Origin: Marinibaculum pumilum
GTDB taxonomy: Bacteria > Pseudomonadota > Alphaproteobacteria > Ferrovibrionales > Ferrovibrionaceae
Assembly (NCBI RefSeq): GCF_042646425.1
Contig: NZ_JBHRTR010000026.1
Location: forward strand, 41,586-105,585
DNA: 64,000 nt
Direction of reading: 5' to 3'
Shown piece by piece: positions 17,719 to 26,407 of this stretch; position 1 is the first letter of the stretch, and the number at the start of each line of letters is the position of its first letter. A program made the position numbers and the translations under genes. The notes beneath the pieces were generated by a model. It saw only the letters and a program-made list of their open reading frames with translations, searched no databases and was not told the origin of the DNA.

Positions 17719-18252
17719 TTATTCATTGACGACCTCGCCGGAGCCGTCGCGCGGATCGTGCTCGAAGGCCGCATAGGACGGGGCGCGGCCCAGCAGGGCA
17801 ACCAGCAGGTCGTCGAGGAAGGCGATGAACAGCACGATCATGCCGACCGCCATCCAGACCTGCGGGATCCATTTCGGGATCGGCATGGCGCCGATGGTGT
17901 AGTCGTTCAGGAACCAGGAATAGTAGACCGCCATCGCGCATTCATAGGCGAGCCAGCCGGTCACGACGGTGCCGGCGGCCAGGCAGAGCAGCTCCGCGGG
18001 CCTGTGCAATGCCTGCGGCAGGCGGTGCAGCAGCAGGGTCACCCGGATATGGCCGCCGCGGCGCAGGGTATAGGCCAGGGCCAGGAAGGAGCCGGCCGCC
18101 AGCAGCATGGCGGCGATGTCGTCGGCGGACGGGATGTAGACGCCCAGCAGGCGGCTGACGATCTGGGCGACCACCAGGCCGCCCATCATGACGAAGCAGA
18201 GGGCGCCGGCGGCGCCGCTCAGCCGATAGACGTGCTCCAGGATGCGGCGCAT
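17719..18252 (-). CDS. dctQ: TRAP transporter small permease
   Basis: A 177-residue protein with four hydrophobic segments, matching DctQ. A GGAGG site stands nine bases before the ATG. DctQ joins DctM in the inner membrane and helps dock the solute-loaded DctP. The sequence between it and dctP holds a GC-rich stem-loop and an assembly gap. Confidence 0.88.
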   Translation of the reverse strand: MRRILEHVYRLSGAAGALCFVMMGGLVVAQIVSRLLGVYIPSADDIAAMLLAAGSFLALAYTLRRGGHIRVTLLLHRLPQALHRPAELLCLAAGTVVTGWLAYECAMAVYYSWFLNDYTIGAMPIPKWIPQVWMAVGMIVLFIAFLDDLLVALLGRAPSYAAFEHDPRDGSGEVVNE

Positions 18253-18283
18253 GTCGGGCAGCCTCCGGTCAGAGGATCCGGCA

Positions 18284-18327
18284 GCGGAACCGTGCCCGCG
18301 GCGCCGCGGCGGTTCCCGCGGTTCCGC
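18284..18327. terminator. GC-rich stem-loop between dctP and dctQ
   Basis: Arms GCGGAACCG and CGGTTCCGC enclose a further GC-rich core (GCCCGCGGCGCCGCGGCGG). The position, after the solute-binding-protein gene and before the permease genes, fits an attenuator or mRNA-stabilising hairpin. The adjoining run of N starts 24 bases later, so the hairpin may have helped cause the gap. Confidence 0.5.
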
Positions 18328-18350
18328 GAAAACGGCATCGGGCCCGGGGG

Positions 18351-18465
18351 NNNNNNNNNNNNNNNNNNNNNNNNNNNNNNNNNNNNNNNNNNNNNNNNNN
18401 NNNNNNNNNNNNNNNNNNNNNNNNNNNNNNNNNNNNNNNNNNNNNNNNNNNNNNNNNNNNNNNNN
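18351..18465. other. Assembly gap (115 N)
   Basis: An N run covers the end of dctP. Open frames running through it are artefacts; the sequence on its left does not continue a DctP protein. Its true length is unknown. Confidence 0.95.
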
Positions 18466-19438
18466 CGATGATCTTCTTGCCGTCCTCGCCGGCCTTTTCC
18501 AGCCAGGCGGCCAGCATCTGGTCGCCGATCGCCTTCAGCTCCGTCTCGAACTCCGGCGAGATCACGCCGACCTCCATGCCGTTCCGGGACAGTTCGATCG
18601 GCTTCTGGATGTTGGAGGCCATGCTCATCATCCAGCCGCGGGTCTCCGCGATCGCCGCGGCCTCCTGCAGGTCGGCCTTCAGGTCGTCCGGCAGCTCCTG
18701 GTAGACCTTCTCGTTGATGAACACGACGTTCTTCGGCACCCAGGCCTGGGTGTCGTAGTAGTACTTCGTGTAGTCCCAGGCCTTGGTCGTCACGCCGGTC
18801 TGGGCGGAGGTGAACATCGTGTCGATGATGCCGGTGGAGAAGGCCTGCGGGATCTCCGGCGCCTGCACCGTGGTCGGGATCGTGCCCAGCGCCTCCGCCA
18901 GGCGGGAGGTCTGCTCGTTATAGGCCCGCATCTTCAGGCCCTTCAGGTCGGCCACCGAATTGACCGGCTTGGTGGTGTAGAAGGCCTGGCTGGGCCAGGG
19001 CACGGCGTAGAGCAGGCGCAGTCCCTGTTCCAGCAGCCGCTCCTGCATCACCGGCTTGGTCACCTGGTAGAGCTTCAGCGCATCCTGGTAGTTGGACGCC
19101 AGGAACGGGATCGCGTCCATCTCGAAGATCGGATCCTCGCGGCTGAGATTGGAGATGAACAGCTCCGCGATCGGCACCTGCTGCAGCTGCACCGCGCGCT
19201 TGATCTCCGGGTTTGCGATCAGCGAGTTGGCGCTGTGGACGGTGATGTCGATCTGGCCGTCCGTCAGGCGCTTGACGTCGTTTGCAAACATCCGGACATT
19301 CTGCGTCTGGAATTCGGCATCCGCGTAGGGCGTCGGCATGTCCCAGGAATAGTCCGCCGCAAGTGCAGCCTGTGTCAGGCCGATGGATGCAACCGCCCCG
19401 ACAAGCGTTGCCTTGAGAAGAGAGTGTTTCGCGAACAA
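18466..19438 (-). CDS. dctP: TRAP transporter solute-binding protein, 3' end in gap
   Basis: About 324 residues are visible and only the last few are missing in the N run. The N-terminus is a signal peptide (LLKATLVGAVASIGLTQAALA, likely cut before ADYSWDM). Family segments include VRMFANDVKRLTDGQIDI and GLKMRAYNEQTSRLAEALG. A TTG at 19438 is chosen as start because a perfect AGGAGG lies seven bases before it; a TTG at 19459 would place that site inside the gene. It captures an organic acid in the periplasm for DctQM. The divergent amidohydrolase and deacetylase genes suggest a nitrogen-containing acid, which is inference. Confidence 0.85.
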
Positions 19439-19483
19439 CGTGAAGCCTCCTGTCGTCAATGAACTTCTGGACCGCGGCGCTTT

Positions 19484-19507
19484 TTGTCATCGACGGGGCG
19501 ATGACAA
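19484..19507. promoter_or_regulatory. 24 bp inverted repeat between dctP and the amidohydrolase operon
   Basis: Perfect 9-base arms TTGTCATCG and CGATGACAA flank a 6-base spacer. It sits 45 bases before the dctP start and about 150 bases before the divergent isochorismatase-family gene, a fitting place for an operator controlling both units. No regulator gene adjoins; the LysR at 22.3-23.1 kb is the nearest. Confidence 0.5.
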
Positions 19508-19660
19508 CTTCCCTATTGGCATTTGATTTGCCTTTGTCGTGTCGATCCCTACTCTAGCCGAGCGGCCGCTGTTTTCAAGGAGAATGCAGCTTCCTCCGTC
19601 GCTGCCGGGTCCGGCGGGACGGCGGTCGCAACGGTGCGGCAGCAACATCGGGAGCAGGTC

Positions 19661-20347
19661 ATGCAACCCTGGGACGGGATCATCAGCGAGGAAGAAATCC
19701 GGGCCTATGAGGCGGCCGGCTTCGGCCGTCCGTCGGGCATGGGCAGCCGGCCGGCATTGCTGATCATCGACGTGCAGTACCGCACCGTCGGCACCAAGCG
19801 GGAGCCGTTCTGGGAGGCGATCAAGGAGTTCAAGACCGCCTGCGGCGAGGTCGGCTGGCGGGCCGTGGACCATATCGCGCCGCTGCTGGCGGTTTGCCGG
19901 GAAAAGGGCTTTCCGGTCCTTTATCCCTATGTCGCACCGAAGGAGGCGTTCGACAGCGGCCGGCTGGCGGAGAAGGTGCCGGCACTGATGAAGGTGGCCG
20001 CGAAGGGCTACGAATTCGTGCCCGAGATCGCGCCGCAGGAGAAGGACGTGCTGCTGCCGAAGAAGCACCCCTCCGCCTTCTTCGGCACGCCGCTGGTCAG
20101 CTACCTGATCGACCTCGGGGTCGACACCCTGATCGTCACGGGATGCACAACCAGCGGCTGCGTCCGCGGGTCGGTGGTCGATGCATTCGCATTCAACTTC
20201 AAGGTCGTCGTGCCGCAGGAATGCGTCTACGACCGCAGCGCCACCAGCCATGCCGTCAACCTGTTCGACATGGCCGCCAAATATGCCGATGTCGGCCCCG
20301 TCGCCGATGTCATCGAGAAGCTGAAGGCGTTGCCGCCGCGCGACTGA
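19661..20347 (+). CDS. Isochorismatase-family cysteine amidohydrolase (N-carbamoylsarcosine-amidase-like)
   Basis: A 228-residue alpha/beta hydrolase of the cysteine type. The catalytic set is visible: Asp in LLIIDVQY, Lys in PKKHPSAF and Cys in VTGCTTSGCVRGSV, the latter spelling being typical of N-carbamoylsarcosine amidohydrolases. The ATG at 19661 follows GGAGCAGG; the frame is open upstream to 19523. Such enzymes cut N-carbamoyl or amide groups and release ammonia. It heads a three-gene unit with a PuuE-like deacetylase and a TauD-type dioxygenase. Confidence 0.82.
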   Translation: MQPWDGIISEEEIRAYEAAGFGRPSGMGSRPALLIIDVQYRTVGTKREPFWEAIKEFKTACGEVGWRAVDHIAPLLAVCREKGFPVLYPYVAPKEAFDSGRLAEKVPALMKVAAKGYEFVPEIAPQEKDVLLPKKHPSAFFGTPLVSYLIDLGVDTLIVTGCTTSGCVRGSVVDAFAFNFKVVVPQECVYDRSATSHAVNLFDMAAKYADVGPVADVIEKLKALPPRD

Positions 20348-20392
20348 GGCGCCGCGCCAGACCCACCGCGACCACCACCATCCGGGGACGTC

Positions 20393-21295
20393 ATGGAAAA
20401 GTTCGACACCAAGTTCGACCGCTACCCGTTTTCCGCCATTCCGACCCGGCCGGTCTATGACTGGCCGAACGGCACCCGCCTGGCAGTCTATTTCGCGCTG
20501 AACGTCGAGGCGTTCGAGTTCGGCCGCAACCCGGGCGCGGACTTCACCTCCATGCCGTCGGCCCCCTATCACCGCGGCTATGCCTATCGCGACTACGGCA
20601 ACCGGGTCGGCATCTGGCGGATCCTGGACCTGTTCAACAACTTCAACGTTCCCCTGGCGATCCTAAACAATGCCTCGGTCTACGACGTCTGCCCGGAGAT
20701 CCTGGTGCCGTTCCGCGAGCGCGGCGACGAGTTCGTCGGCCATGGCATGACCAATTCCGAACGCCAGGCGGAGATGGAGGAGGCGCAGGAGCGGAAGATG
20801 CTGGCCGCGGTGCGCGACCGCATGATCGCCGAAGAGGGCAAGCCGCCGACCGGCTGGCTGGGCCCCTTCATCTCGCAGAGCCCGAAGACGCCGGAGCTGC
20901 TGCTGGAGAACGGCTATACCTACATGATGGACTGGTTCTTCGACGAGCAGCCGCAATGGTTCCGCACCGACCGCGGGCCGATCATGGCGGTGCCCTATCC
21001 GTCGATGGAGATGAACGACATCCCGGCGATCATCAACCGCGGCGCCAGCGACGACGAGTTCACCAAGATCGTGCTGGACGGCTTCGACCAGCAGCTGGAG
21101 GATTCGGCGAAATACCCGCTGGTCTGCGCCGTCTCCCTGCACACCTTCCTGATGGGCCAGCCGCACCGCGCCCGCCAGCTGCGCCGCATCCTGGCGCACA
21201 TGACCGCGCACCGGGACCGGGTCTGGTTCGCCACACCCGGCCAGATCGCCGACCATGTCGCCGGCCTGCCGGAGGGGGTGGTGGCGAAGCCGTAG
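20393..21295 (+). CDS. PuuE-like polysaccharide-deacetylase-fold protein
   Basis: A 300-residue NodB-fold protein of the PuuE branch. WPNGTRLAVYFALNVEAFEFG at the start and EFVGHGMTNSE near residue 118 are typical, and the usual second metal histidine pair of sugar deacetylases is not evident, as in metal-independent PuuE allantoinases. Known members hydrolyse cyclic ureides. Next to a carbamoyl-amidase-like gene this fits breakdown of an allantoin- or hydantoin-like ring, with the TRAP system as possible importer. Exact substrate unknown. Confidence 0.75.
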   Translation: MEKFDTKFDRYPFSAIPTRPVYDWPNGTRLAVYFALNVEAFEFGRNPGADFTSMPSAPYHRGYAYRDYGNRVGIWRILDLFNNFNVPLAILNNASVYDVCPEILVPFRERGDEFVGHGMTNSERQAEMEEAQERKMLAAVRDRMIAEEGKPPTGWLGPFISQSPKTPELLLENGYTYMMDWFFDEQPQWFRTDRGPIMAVPYPSMEMNDIPAIINRGASDDEFTKIVLDGFDQQLEDSAKYPLVCAVSLHTFLMGQPHRARQLRRILAHMTAHRDRVWFATPGQIADHVAGLPEGVVAKP

Positions 21296-21347
21296 GACCC
21301 GGGGCGCCGGCCGGCCCGGCGCCCGCTGCCGCAAGATGGAGAGAGCC

Positions 21348-22223
21348 ATGCCCGGTACCCGCTTTGCCACCCGCCCGCTGTCGCCGGACCTGGGCTGCGA
21401 GATCACCGGGCTGGATGTCGGCGAAATCGGCGATCCCGCCATACTGGCGGAGGTGAAGGCGCTGCTCGGCCGGCACCATATGCTGGTCTTCAAGGACCAG
21501 AAGATGGACGCCGCGCGGATGATCGCCTTCACCGAGCATTTCGGCGAACTCGACACCCATATCCTGCGCCAGTTCACCCATCCGGATCATGCGACGGTCT
21601 CCATCATCTCGAACATGGAGGACCGCAAGCCCAACGTGAACGACGTGTCCCTGAACTGGCACACCGACCTGGCCTATCGGCCCAGGCCCTCGGCCTTCGT
21701 GACCCTGTACGCCGAGGTGGTGCCGGAAGAGGGCGCCGACACGCGCTTCGCCAGCATGCAGCGCGTCTATCGCGGGATGACGGCGGCGGAGCGCGACAGG
21801 CTGCGCGGGCGGCGGGCGACCTACAGCTTCGTCCACCTGCACAGCAAGCGGCCCGACCCCGACCCGCTGACCCCGGAGCAGCTGCGCGAATCGGCGGATG
21901 TCCACCACCCGATCCTGCGCCGTCACCCGGACACCGGCGAGGAGATCCTCTACATCAACCTGCCCGACTGCATCGGCATCAGCGGCATGGAGACGGAAGA
22001 GGCGCTGCGGACGGTGCGGGACCTGTACGACCGGATCACCGATCCCCGTCATACCCACGCCCACAAGTGGCAGGTCGGCGACCTTGTGATCTGGGACAAT
22101 CGTACCCTGATGCATTCGGCGACCTGGTTCGACGCCGACAGGTACAGGCGCCGCATGCTCCGCACCGTGGTGCGCGGCGAGGTGCCGATGCCGTCCGTGG
22201 CGGAACCTGCAGCCGCATCCTAG
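21348..22223 (+). CDS. TauD/TfdA-family Fe(II)/2-oxoglutarate dioxygenase
   Basis: A 291-residue jelly-roll dioxygenase. The iron ligands are in WHTDLAY (near residue 106) and LMHSATW (near residue 253), and RRMLRTVVRGE carries the arginine that binds 2-oxoglutarate. The ATG at 21348 has GGAGAG before it. TauD enzymes hydroxylate taurine, phenoxyacids or other small acids. It ends the amidohydrolase unit, so it may open or release the substrate. Confidence 0.85.
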   Translation: MPGTRFATRPLSPDLGCEITGLDVGEIGDPAILAEVKALLGRHHMLVFKDQKMDAARMIAFTEHFGELDTHILRQFTHPDHATVSIISNMEDRKPNVNDVSLNWHTDLAYRPRPSAFVTLYAEVVPEEGADTRFASMQRVYRGMTAAERDRLRGRRATYSFVHLHSKRPDPDPLTPEQLRESADVHHPILRRHPDTGEEILYINLPDCIGISGMETEEALRTVRDLYDRITDPRHTHAHKWQVGDLVIWDNRTLMHSATWFDADRYRRRMLRTVVRGEVPMPSVAEPAAAS

Positions 22224-22250
22224 GCGATCGCTCCGGAGGTCAGTCCGTCG

Positions 22251-23123
22251 TCAGCCTGCCGGGGTGGGGCGCGCATCGGCGACGAACAGGGCGGCCAGCC
22301 GGTTCTCGCTGTCGGTGCGGTGGAACAGCACTTCCTCGTAATTGTCGTTGATCTCGGCCACCGGCACCCGGCTGAAGCCGTCGCTGCGGCTGGTGCCGTA
22401 GCGCCAGATGAAGCCGATCCCGAGCCCGTTGGCCACCGCCTCGCAGACACCGTCGCGGGTCTCCAGCAGCATGGCGGGACGCACCTCCAGCCCGGCCTGC
22501 CGGAAGGCGCGGTCCACCACCCGCTGGGTCGACGAGCCCGGCGTGCGGAAGATCAGCCGCTCCGACGCCAGCTCGGCCAGGGCGACGGAGGCGGCCCCGG
22601 CCAGACGGTGACCGTTCGGAATCACGGCGACGACCTTCTGCACCAGGCAGGTCTTGCGCAGGAAGCGCCGGTCGTCCGGCACGTTGGGCAGCATGCCGAC
22701 ATCGACCCGGTTCTCCAGCACGGCGTCGATGATCGCGGCGGAATTGCCGAACTCCACCTGCACATGAACCTTCGGCATGCGGCGCTGGAAGGCGCCGATC
22801 AGGGCGATCCCCGGCATGGAATTGCCGAGGCCGATGCGCAGGGTGCCGGAATCGGCCATTGCCCGCCGGCGCAGGATCCGCAGTGCCTCGGCTTCGACCC
22901 GTTCCATCTCCGCCGCGACAGGTCCCAGTTCCAGAGCCAGGTCGGTAGGCACCATCGAGCGGCCGCGCCGTTCGAACAGGGTCACCCCGAAGGCGGTCTC
23001 CAATTCCTGTACCGCCTTGCTGACCGCCGGCTGCGACAGGCGCAGCCGCCGCGCGGCGGCGGAATAGCTGCCTTCCTCGGCAACCGCGCCGAAGGCGCGC
23101 AGGCGGGCGGATGTCAGGCCCAT
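22251..23123 (-). CDS. LysR-family regulator
   Basis: A 290-residue LysR protein: helix-turn-helix at residues 4-63 (GSYSAAARRLRLSQPAVSKAV) and a periplasmic-binding-like sensor domain after residue 90. It is divergent from the Ugp-type importer operon and a TCATG-N11-CATGA palindrome lies between, so it most likely controls that operon. It is convergent with the TauD gene. Confidence 0.9.
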   Translation of the reverse strand: MGLTSARLRAFGAVAEEGSYSAAARRLRLSQPAVSKAVQELETAFGVTLFERRGRSMVPTDLALELGPVAAEMERVEAEALRILRRRAMADSGTLRIGLGNSMPGIALIGAFQRRMPKVHVQVEFGNSAAIIDAVLENRVDVGMLPNVPDDRRFLRKTCLVQKVVAVIPNGHRLAGAASVALAELASERLIFRTPGSSTQRVVDRAFRQAGLEVRPAMLLETRDGVCEAVANGLGIGFIWRYGTSRSDGFSRVPVAEINDNYEEVLFHRTDSENRLAALFVADARPTPAG

Positions 23124-23153
23124 GGCGAACTCCCGGCGATCTCAAACCATCGC

Positions 23154-23174
23154 TCATGTACCCCATAACCATGA
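23154..23174. promoter_or_regulatory. LysR-box candidate between lysR and the ABC importer
   Basis: TCATG and CATGA are separated by 11 bases. A short interrupted palindrome of this spacing is the usual LysR recognition form. It is 31 bases from the lysR start and 74 bases from the ATP-binding-protein start. Confidence 0.5.
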
Positions 23175-23247
23175 CCTCTGGATGACATACCGGCGCAATG
23201 CCGGCCGCCTACCTTGCGGGCCTGCGACGCGGAACCGGAGGGGCGCG

Positions 23248-24381
23248 ATGGCACAGATCGGCCTGAACGGCATCACCAAGAGCTTCGGCGACACAATCGT
23301 CCTGCAGGGGATCGACCTGCAGATCGCGGATGGCGAATTCCTGACCCTGGTCGGCCCGTCGGGTTGCGGCAAGTCCACCCTGCTGCGGATCATCGCGGGG
23401 CTGGAGGCGCAGTCCGGCGGCGACGTCACCATCGGCGACCGGCAGGTGAACCGGCTGCGGCCCAGCCGGCGCGACCTGGCCATGGTGTTCCAGTCCTATG
23501 CCCTTTATCCGCATCTGAGCGTGCAGCAGAACATGGAAACACCGCTGCGCCTGCGCGACCTGGGCTTCTGGGAGCGGGCGCCGCTGCTGGGCGCGCTGCT
23601 GCCGGGCCGGGGCGCGAAGTTGGACCGGCTGCGGGCGAATGTGCGGGAGGTCGCCCAGGTGCTGGAGATCGAGCATCTGCTGGCGCGCAAGCCCGGGCAG
23701 CTGTCGGGCGGGCAGCGGCAGCGGGTGGCGCTGGGCCGGGCGATGGTGCGCAAGCCGGTCGCCTTCCTGATGGACGAGCCGCTGTCGAACCTGGACGCCG
23801 CCCTGCGGGTGCATATGCGGGCGGAGCTGGCGCAGCTGCATCGCGCGCTGGGCACCACCTTCGTCTATGTCACCCACGACCAGGCCGAGGCGCTGACCAT
23901 GTCCGACCGCATGGCGGTGATGATGGACGGGGTGATCCTGCAGCTCGGCGCACCGTCGGAGATCTACCGCGACCCGCAGCACCGCAAGGTGGCGGAGTTC
24001 GTCGGCAGCCCCCGGATCAACATCCTGGAGGCCGAGACCGACAGCGCCGGGCGGGTGGCCGCGCACGGGGTGCAGCTGCAGCGGCGCGCGGCGGGTTGCG
24101 GCGCCCGCGTCAGCCTGGGGATCCGGCCGGAGCATCTGTCGCTGGCCTGCGAGCGCGACAACGAGGGCTGGCCCTTCACGCCGACCCACAAGGAGAATCT
24201 GGGCGCCGACTTCTTCCTGCACGGCCATGTCAATGGCGGCAGCACCCGCCTGGTTGCCCGCGCCACGCCGGAACAGGCGATCGCCATCTCCCTGGGGCAG
24301 GAGGTGCGGGTGCGGCCCGACCCCGGCGCCGCGATGCTGTTCGGCGCCGACGACCGCCGCATCCGCTTCCTGGAGGCGTGA
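23248..24381 (+). CDS. Ugp/Mal-type ABC importer ATP-binding protein
   Basis: A 377-residue ATPase of the MalK/UgpC class: Walker A GPSGCGKST near residue 37, Q-loop MVFQSYALYPHL, signature LSGGQRQRVALGRA, Walker B FLMDEPLSNLDA, H-loop THDQAEAL, then a C-terminal OB-fold regulatory domain (SLGIRPEHLSL). An extra segment of about 20 residues (RDLGFWERAPLLGALLPG) sits in the helical subdomain. GGAGGGG precedes the ATG. It energises the two permeases that follow; UgpC-type ATPases usually serve sugars or glycerol phosphates. Confidence 0.9.
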   Translation: MAQIGLNGITKSFGDTIVLQGIDLQIADGEFLTLVGPSGCGKSTLLRIIAGLEAQSGGDVTIGDRQVNRLRPSRRDLAMVFQSYALYPHLSVQQNMETPLRLRDLGFWERAPLLGALLPGRGAKLDRLRANVREVAQVLEIEHLLARKPGQLSGGQRQRVALGRAMVRKPVAFLMDEPLSNLDAALRVHMRAELAQLHRALGTTFVYVTHDQAEALTMSDRMAVMMDGVILQLGAPSEIYRDPQHRKVAEFVGSPRINILEAETDSAGRVAAHGVQLQRRAAGCGARVSLGIRPEHLSLACERDNEGWPFTPTHKENLGADFFLHGHVNGGSTRLVARATPEQAIAISLGQEVRVRPDPGAAMLFGADDRRIRFLEA

Positions 24382-24384
24382 GGG

Positions 24385-25380
24385 ATGGCGGTCGCCGACC
24401 TCGCCGAAGGGCAGCTTCCCGAACAGAGCCGGGGCCGTCGGCGCGACCGCGCGGTCCGCGGCATCGGCCTGGGCACGGCCGGCTACTGGTTCACCGCCCC
24501 GGCGATCATCCTGATGATCGTCATCCTGATCGCGCCGGTGGCGATCGCGGCTTTGCTGTCCTTCACCGACTACAGCCTGGGCAATGACGGTGCCGACTGG
24601 GTGGGGCTGGAGAACTATGGCGACCTGGTCGGGAAGTCGACCTACACCCGCATGATCTGGGCGACCGCGACCTATGTCCTGGTGGTGGTGCCGGCCTCCA
24701 TCGCGCTGGGCCTGGGCGCCGCGCTGCTGATCAACTCGGTCGGCCGCTTCGGCGCGCTCTACAAGACGATCTACTTCCTGCCGGTGATGGCGGCGCTGCT
24801 GGCGATGGCGATCGTCTGGGAATTCTCGCTGCACCCCACCCTGGGGATCGTCAACGACAGCCTCGCCCGGCTCTGCGGCACGGGCATCGAAGATGTCTCC
24901 GGCTTCTTCGCGGAGGGCTGCGCCGACGGCTTCCCGCTCTGGTTCGGCGACAAGGGCTATGCGATCTGGACAATCTGCTTCATCGGCATCTGGCAGGCCT
25001 TCGGCTTCAACATGGTGCTCTACCTGGCCGGCCTCACCTCGGTCCCGCGCGACCTCTACCAGGCGGCGGAGATGGACGGCGCCGCCGGGGCCTGGGACCG
25101 CTTCCGCCTGGTGACCTGGCCGATGCTGGGGCCGACCACGGTGTTCGTGGTGACGATCACGACGATCCGCTCCTTCCAGGTCTTCGATACTGTGGAGGCG
25201 ATCACCAATGGCGGCCCGGCGAAGAGCACCTACGTGATGATGTATGCGATCTACGAAAAGGCGATCCAGCACAACCTGATCGGCATGGGGGCGGCGATCA
25301 CCGTCGTCTTCCTGGGCTTCGTGATGCTGCTGACCATTGCGCAGCGCCACCTGGTCGAGAAGCGGGTGCATTACGCATGA
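24385..25380 (+). CDS. ABC importer permease, UgpA/MalF type
   Basis: A 331-residue inner-membrane permease with about six membrane segments and the coupling motif EMDGAAGAWDRFRLVTWPML near residue 230. It begins three bases after the ATPase stop. A periplasmic loop (after VNDSLARL, near residues 160-185) is extended and holds two cysteines (LCG and EGC) that could pair; the second permease has a similar insert. Confidence 0.9.
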   Translation: MAVADLAEGQLPEQSRGRRRDRAVRGIGLGTAGYWFTAPAIILMIVILIAPVAIAALLSFTDYSLGNDGADWVGLENYGDLVGKSTYTRMIWATATYVLVVVPASIALGLGAALLINSVGRFGALYKTIYFLPVMAALLAMAIVWEFSLHPTLGIVNDSLARLCGTGIEDVSGFFAEGCADGFPLWFGDKGYAIWTICFIGIWQAFGFNMVLYLAGLTSVPRDLYQAAEMDGAAGAWDRFRLVTWPMLGPTTVFVVTITTIRSFQVFDTVEAITNGGPAKSTYVMMYAIYEKAIQHNLIGMGAAITVVFLGFVMLLTIAQRHLVEKRVHYA

Positions 25381-26291
25381 GCGCGGCCGGCCCGGTGCAG
25401 GGATCCGCGGCGCCCTTCAGCGAGGCGCTGAAGCATGCGGTGCTGATCCTGGGCGCCCTGATCGTGATCCTGCCGTTCTACGTGATGGTCACCTCGTCCT
25501 TCAAATCGTCGCACGAGATCGAGACCAGCTCCGGCGGCGTCTTCGGCAGCCAGGAACAGTTCGTCGACGAGTATTGCGTGAAGCTGGGCAACGAGCGGGA
25601 CGAATGCCTGCGCACGCCGATCGTCTTCAACTACACCGAGGCGTTCAGGCAGGCGCCGCTGCTGCGCTACCTGCTGAACGGCGTGATCGTCACCGCCTCG
25701 ATCTTCCTGATCCAGGTGGCGGTGGCCCTGCCCTGCGCCTATGCGCTCGCGAAGCTGCGCTTCTGGGGGCGGGAGATCGTCTTCGGCCTGGTGCTGTTCT
25801 GCCTGCTGATCCCGGTCCATGCCATCGCCCTGCCGCTCTACATCATGCTGGCCAAGGCCGGGCTGACCAATTCCTATGCCGCGCTGGTGATCCCCTGGAC
25901 GATCTCCGTCTTCGGCATCTTCCTGATGCGGCAGTTCTTCAAGACCGTGCCCGACGACCTGATCGACGCCGCCCGCATGGACGGGATGAGCGAGTTCGGC
26001 ATCGTCTGGAAGGTGATGCTGCCGACCGCGGTGCCGGCGCTCCTGGCCTTCGCCATCTTCTCCGTCGTGGCGCACTGGAACGACTATTTCTGGCCGCGGG
26101 TGGTGATCACCGGCAACCGCGACCTCTACACGCCGCCGCTGGGCCTGCGCGAATTCTCCGGCGGCGCGGACGGGTCGATGTGGGGGCCGATGATGGCCAC
26201 CGCAACGATCATCGTGCTGCCGCTGATCGTTGCCTTCCTGCTCGCCCAGCGGCGCTTCATCGAGGGAATCACGCTCTCCGGCATGAAATGA
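25377..26291 (+). CDS. ABC importer permease, UgpE/MalG type
   Basis: A 304-residue permease with six membrane segments and the coupling loop ARMDGMSEFGIVWKVMLP near residue 200. Its ATG overlaps the first permease stop (ATGA). The loop after the first membrane segment is long and holds two cysteines (EYCVK and DECLR, near residues 65 and 76). Together with the first permease it forms the pore. Confidence 0.9.
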   Translation: MSAAGPVQGSAAPFSEALKHAVLILGALIVILPFYVMVTSSFKSSHEIETSSGGVFGSQEQFVDEYCVKLGNERDECLRTPIVFNYTEAFRQAPLLRYLLNGVIVTASIFLIQVAVALPCAYALAKLRFWGREIVFGLVLFCLLIPVHAIALPLYIMLAKAGLTNSYAALVIPWTISVFGIFLMRQFFKTVPDDLIDAARMDGMSEFGIVWKVMLPTAVPALLAFAIFSVVAHWNDYFWPRVVITGNRDLYTPPLGLREFSGGADGSMWGPMMATATIIVLPLIVAFLLAQRRFIEGITLSGMK

Positions 26292-26407
26292 CGGAGGGCA
26301 GGAAGGCGGTCCCCACGAAGGTCGTGGAGACCGCCGGGTCGGCAGCGGTGCCCGGTCGGTTGTTGCCGCAAGCAGCCGGGCGCCGCCCCAACAACGGGAG
26401 TATGAAG

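Noticed and set aside
18269..18350. Continuation of dctP beyond the gap
   Set aside because: The left flank translates to Arg/Ala-rich nonsense and forms a hairpin; the DctP end must lie inside the gap.
16345..18471. Long plus-strand frame across the TRAP permease genes and the N run
   Set aside because: It is rich in Gln, His, Asp and Arg with no domain, and it reads through N bases. The opposite strand encodes DctM and DctQ.
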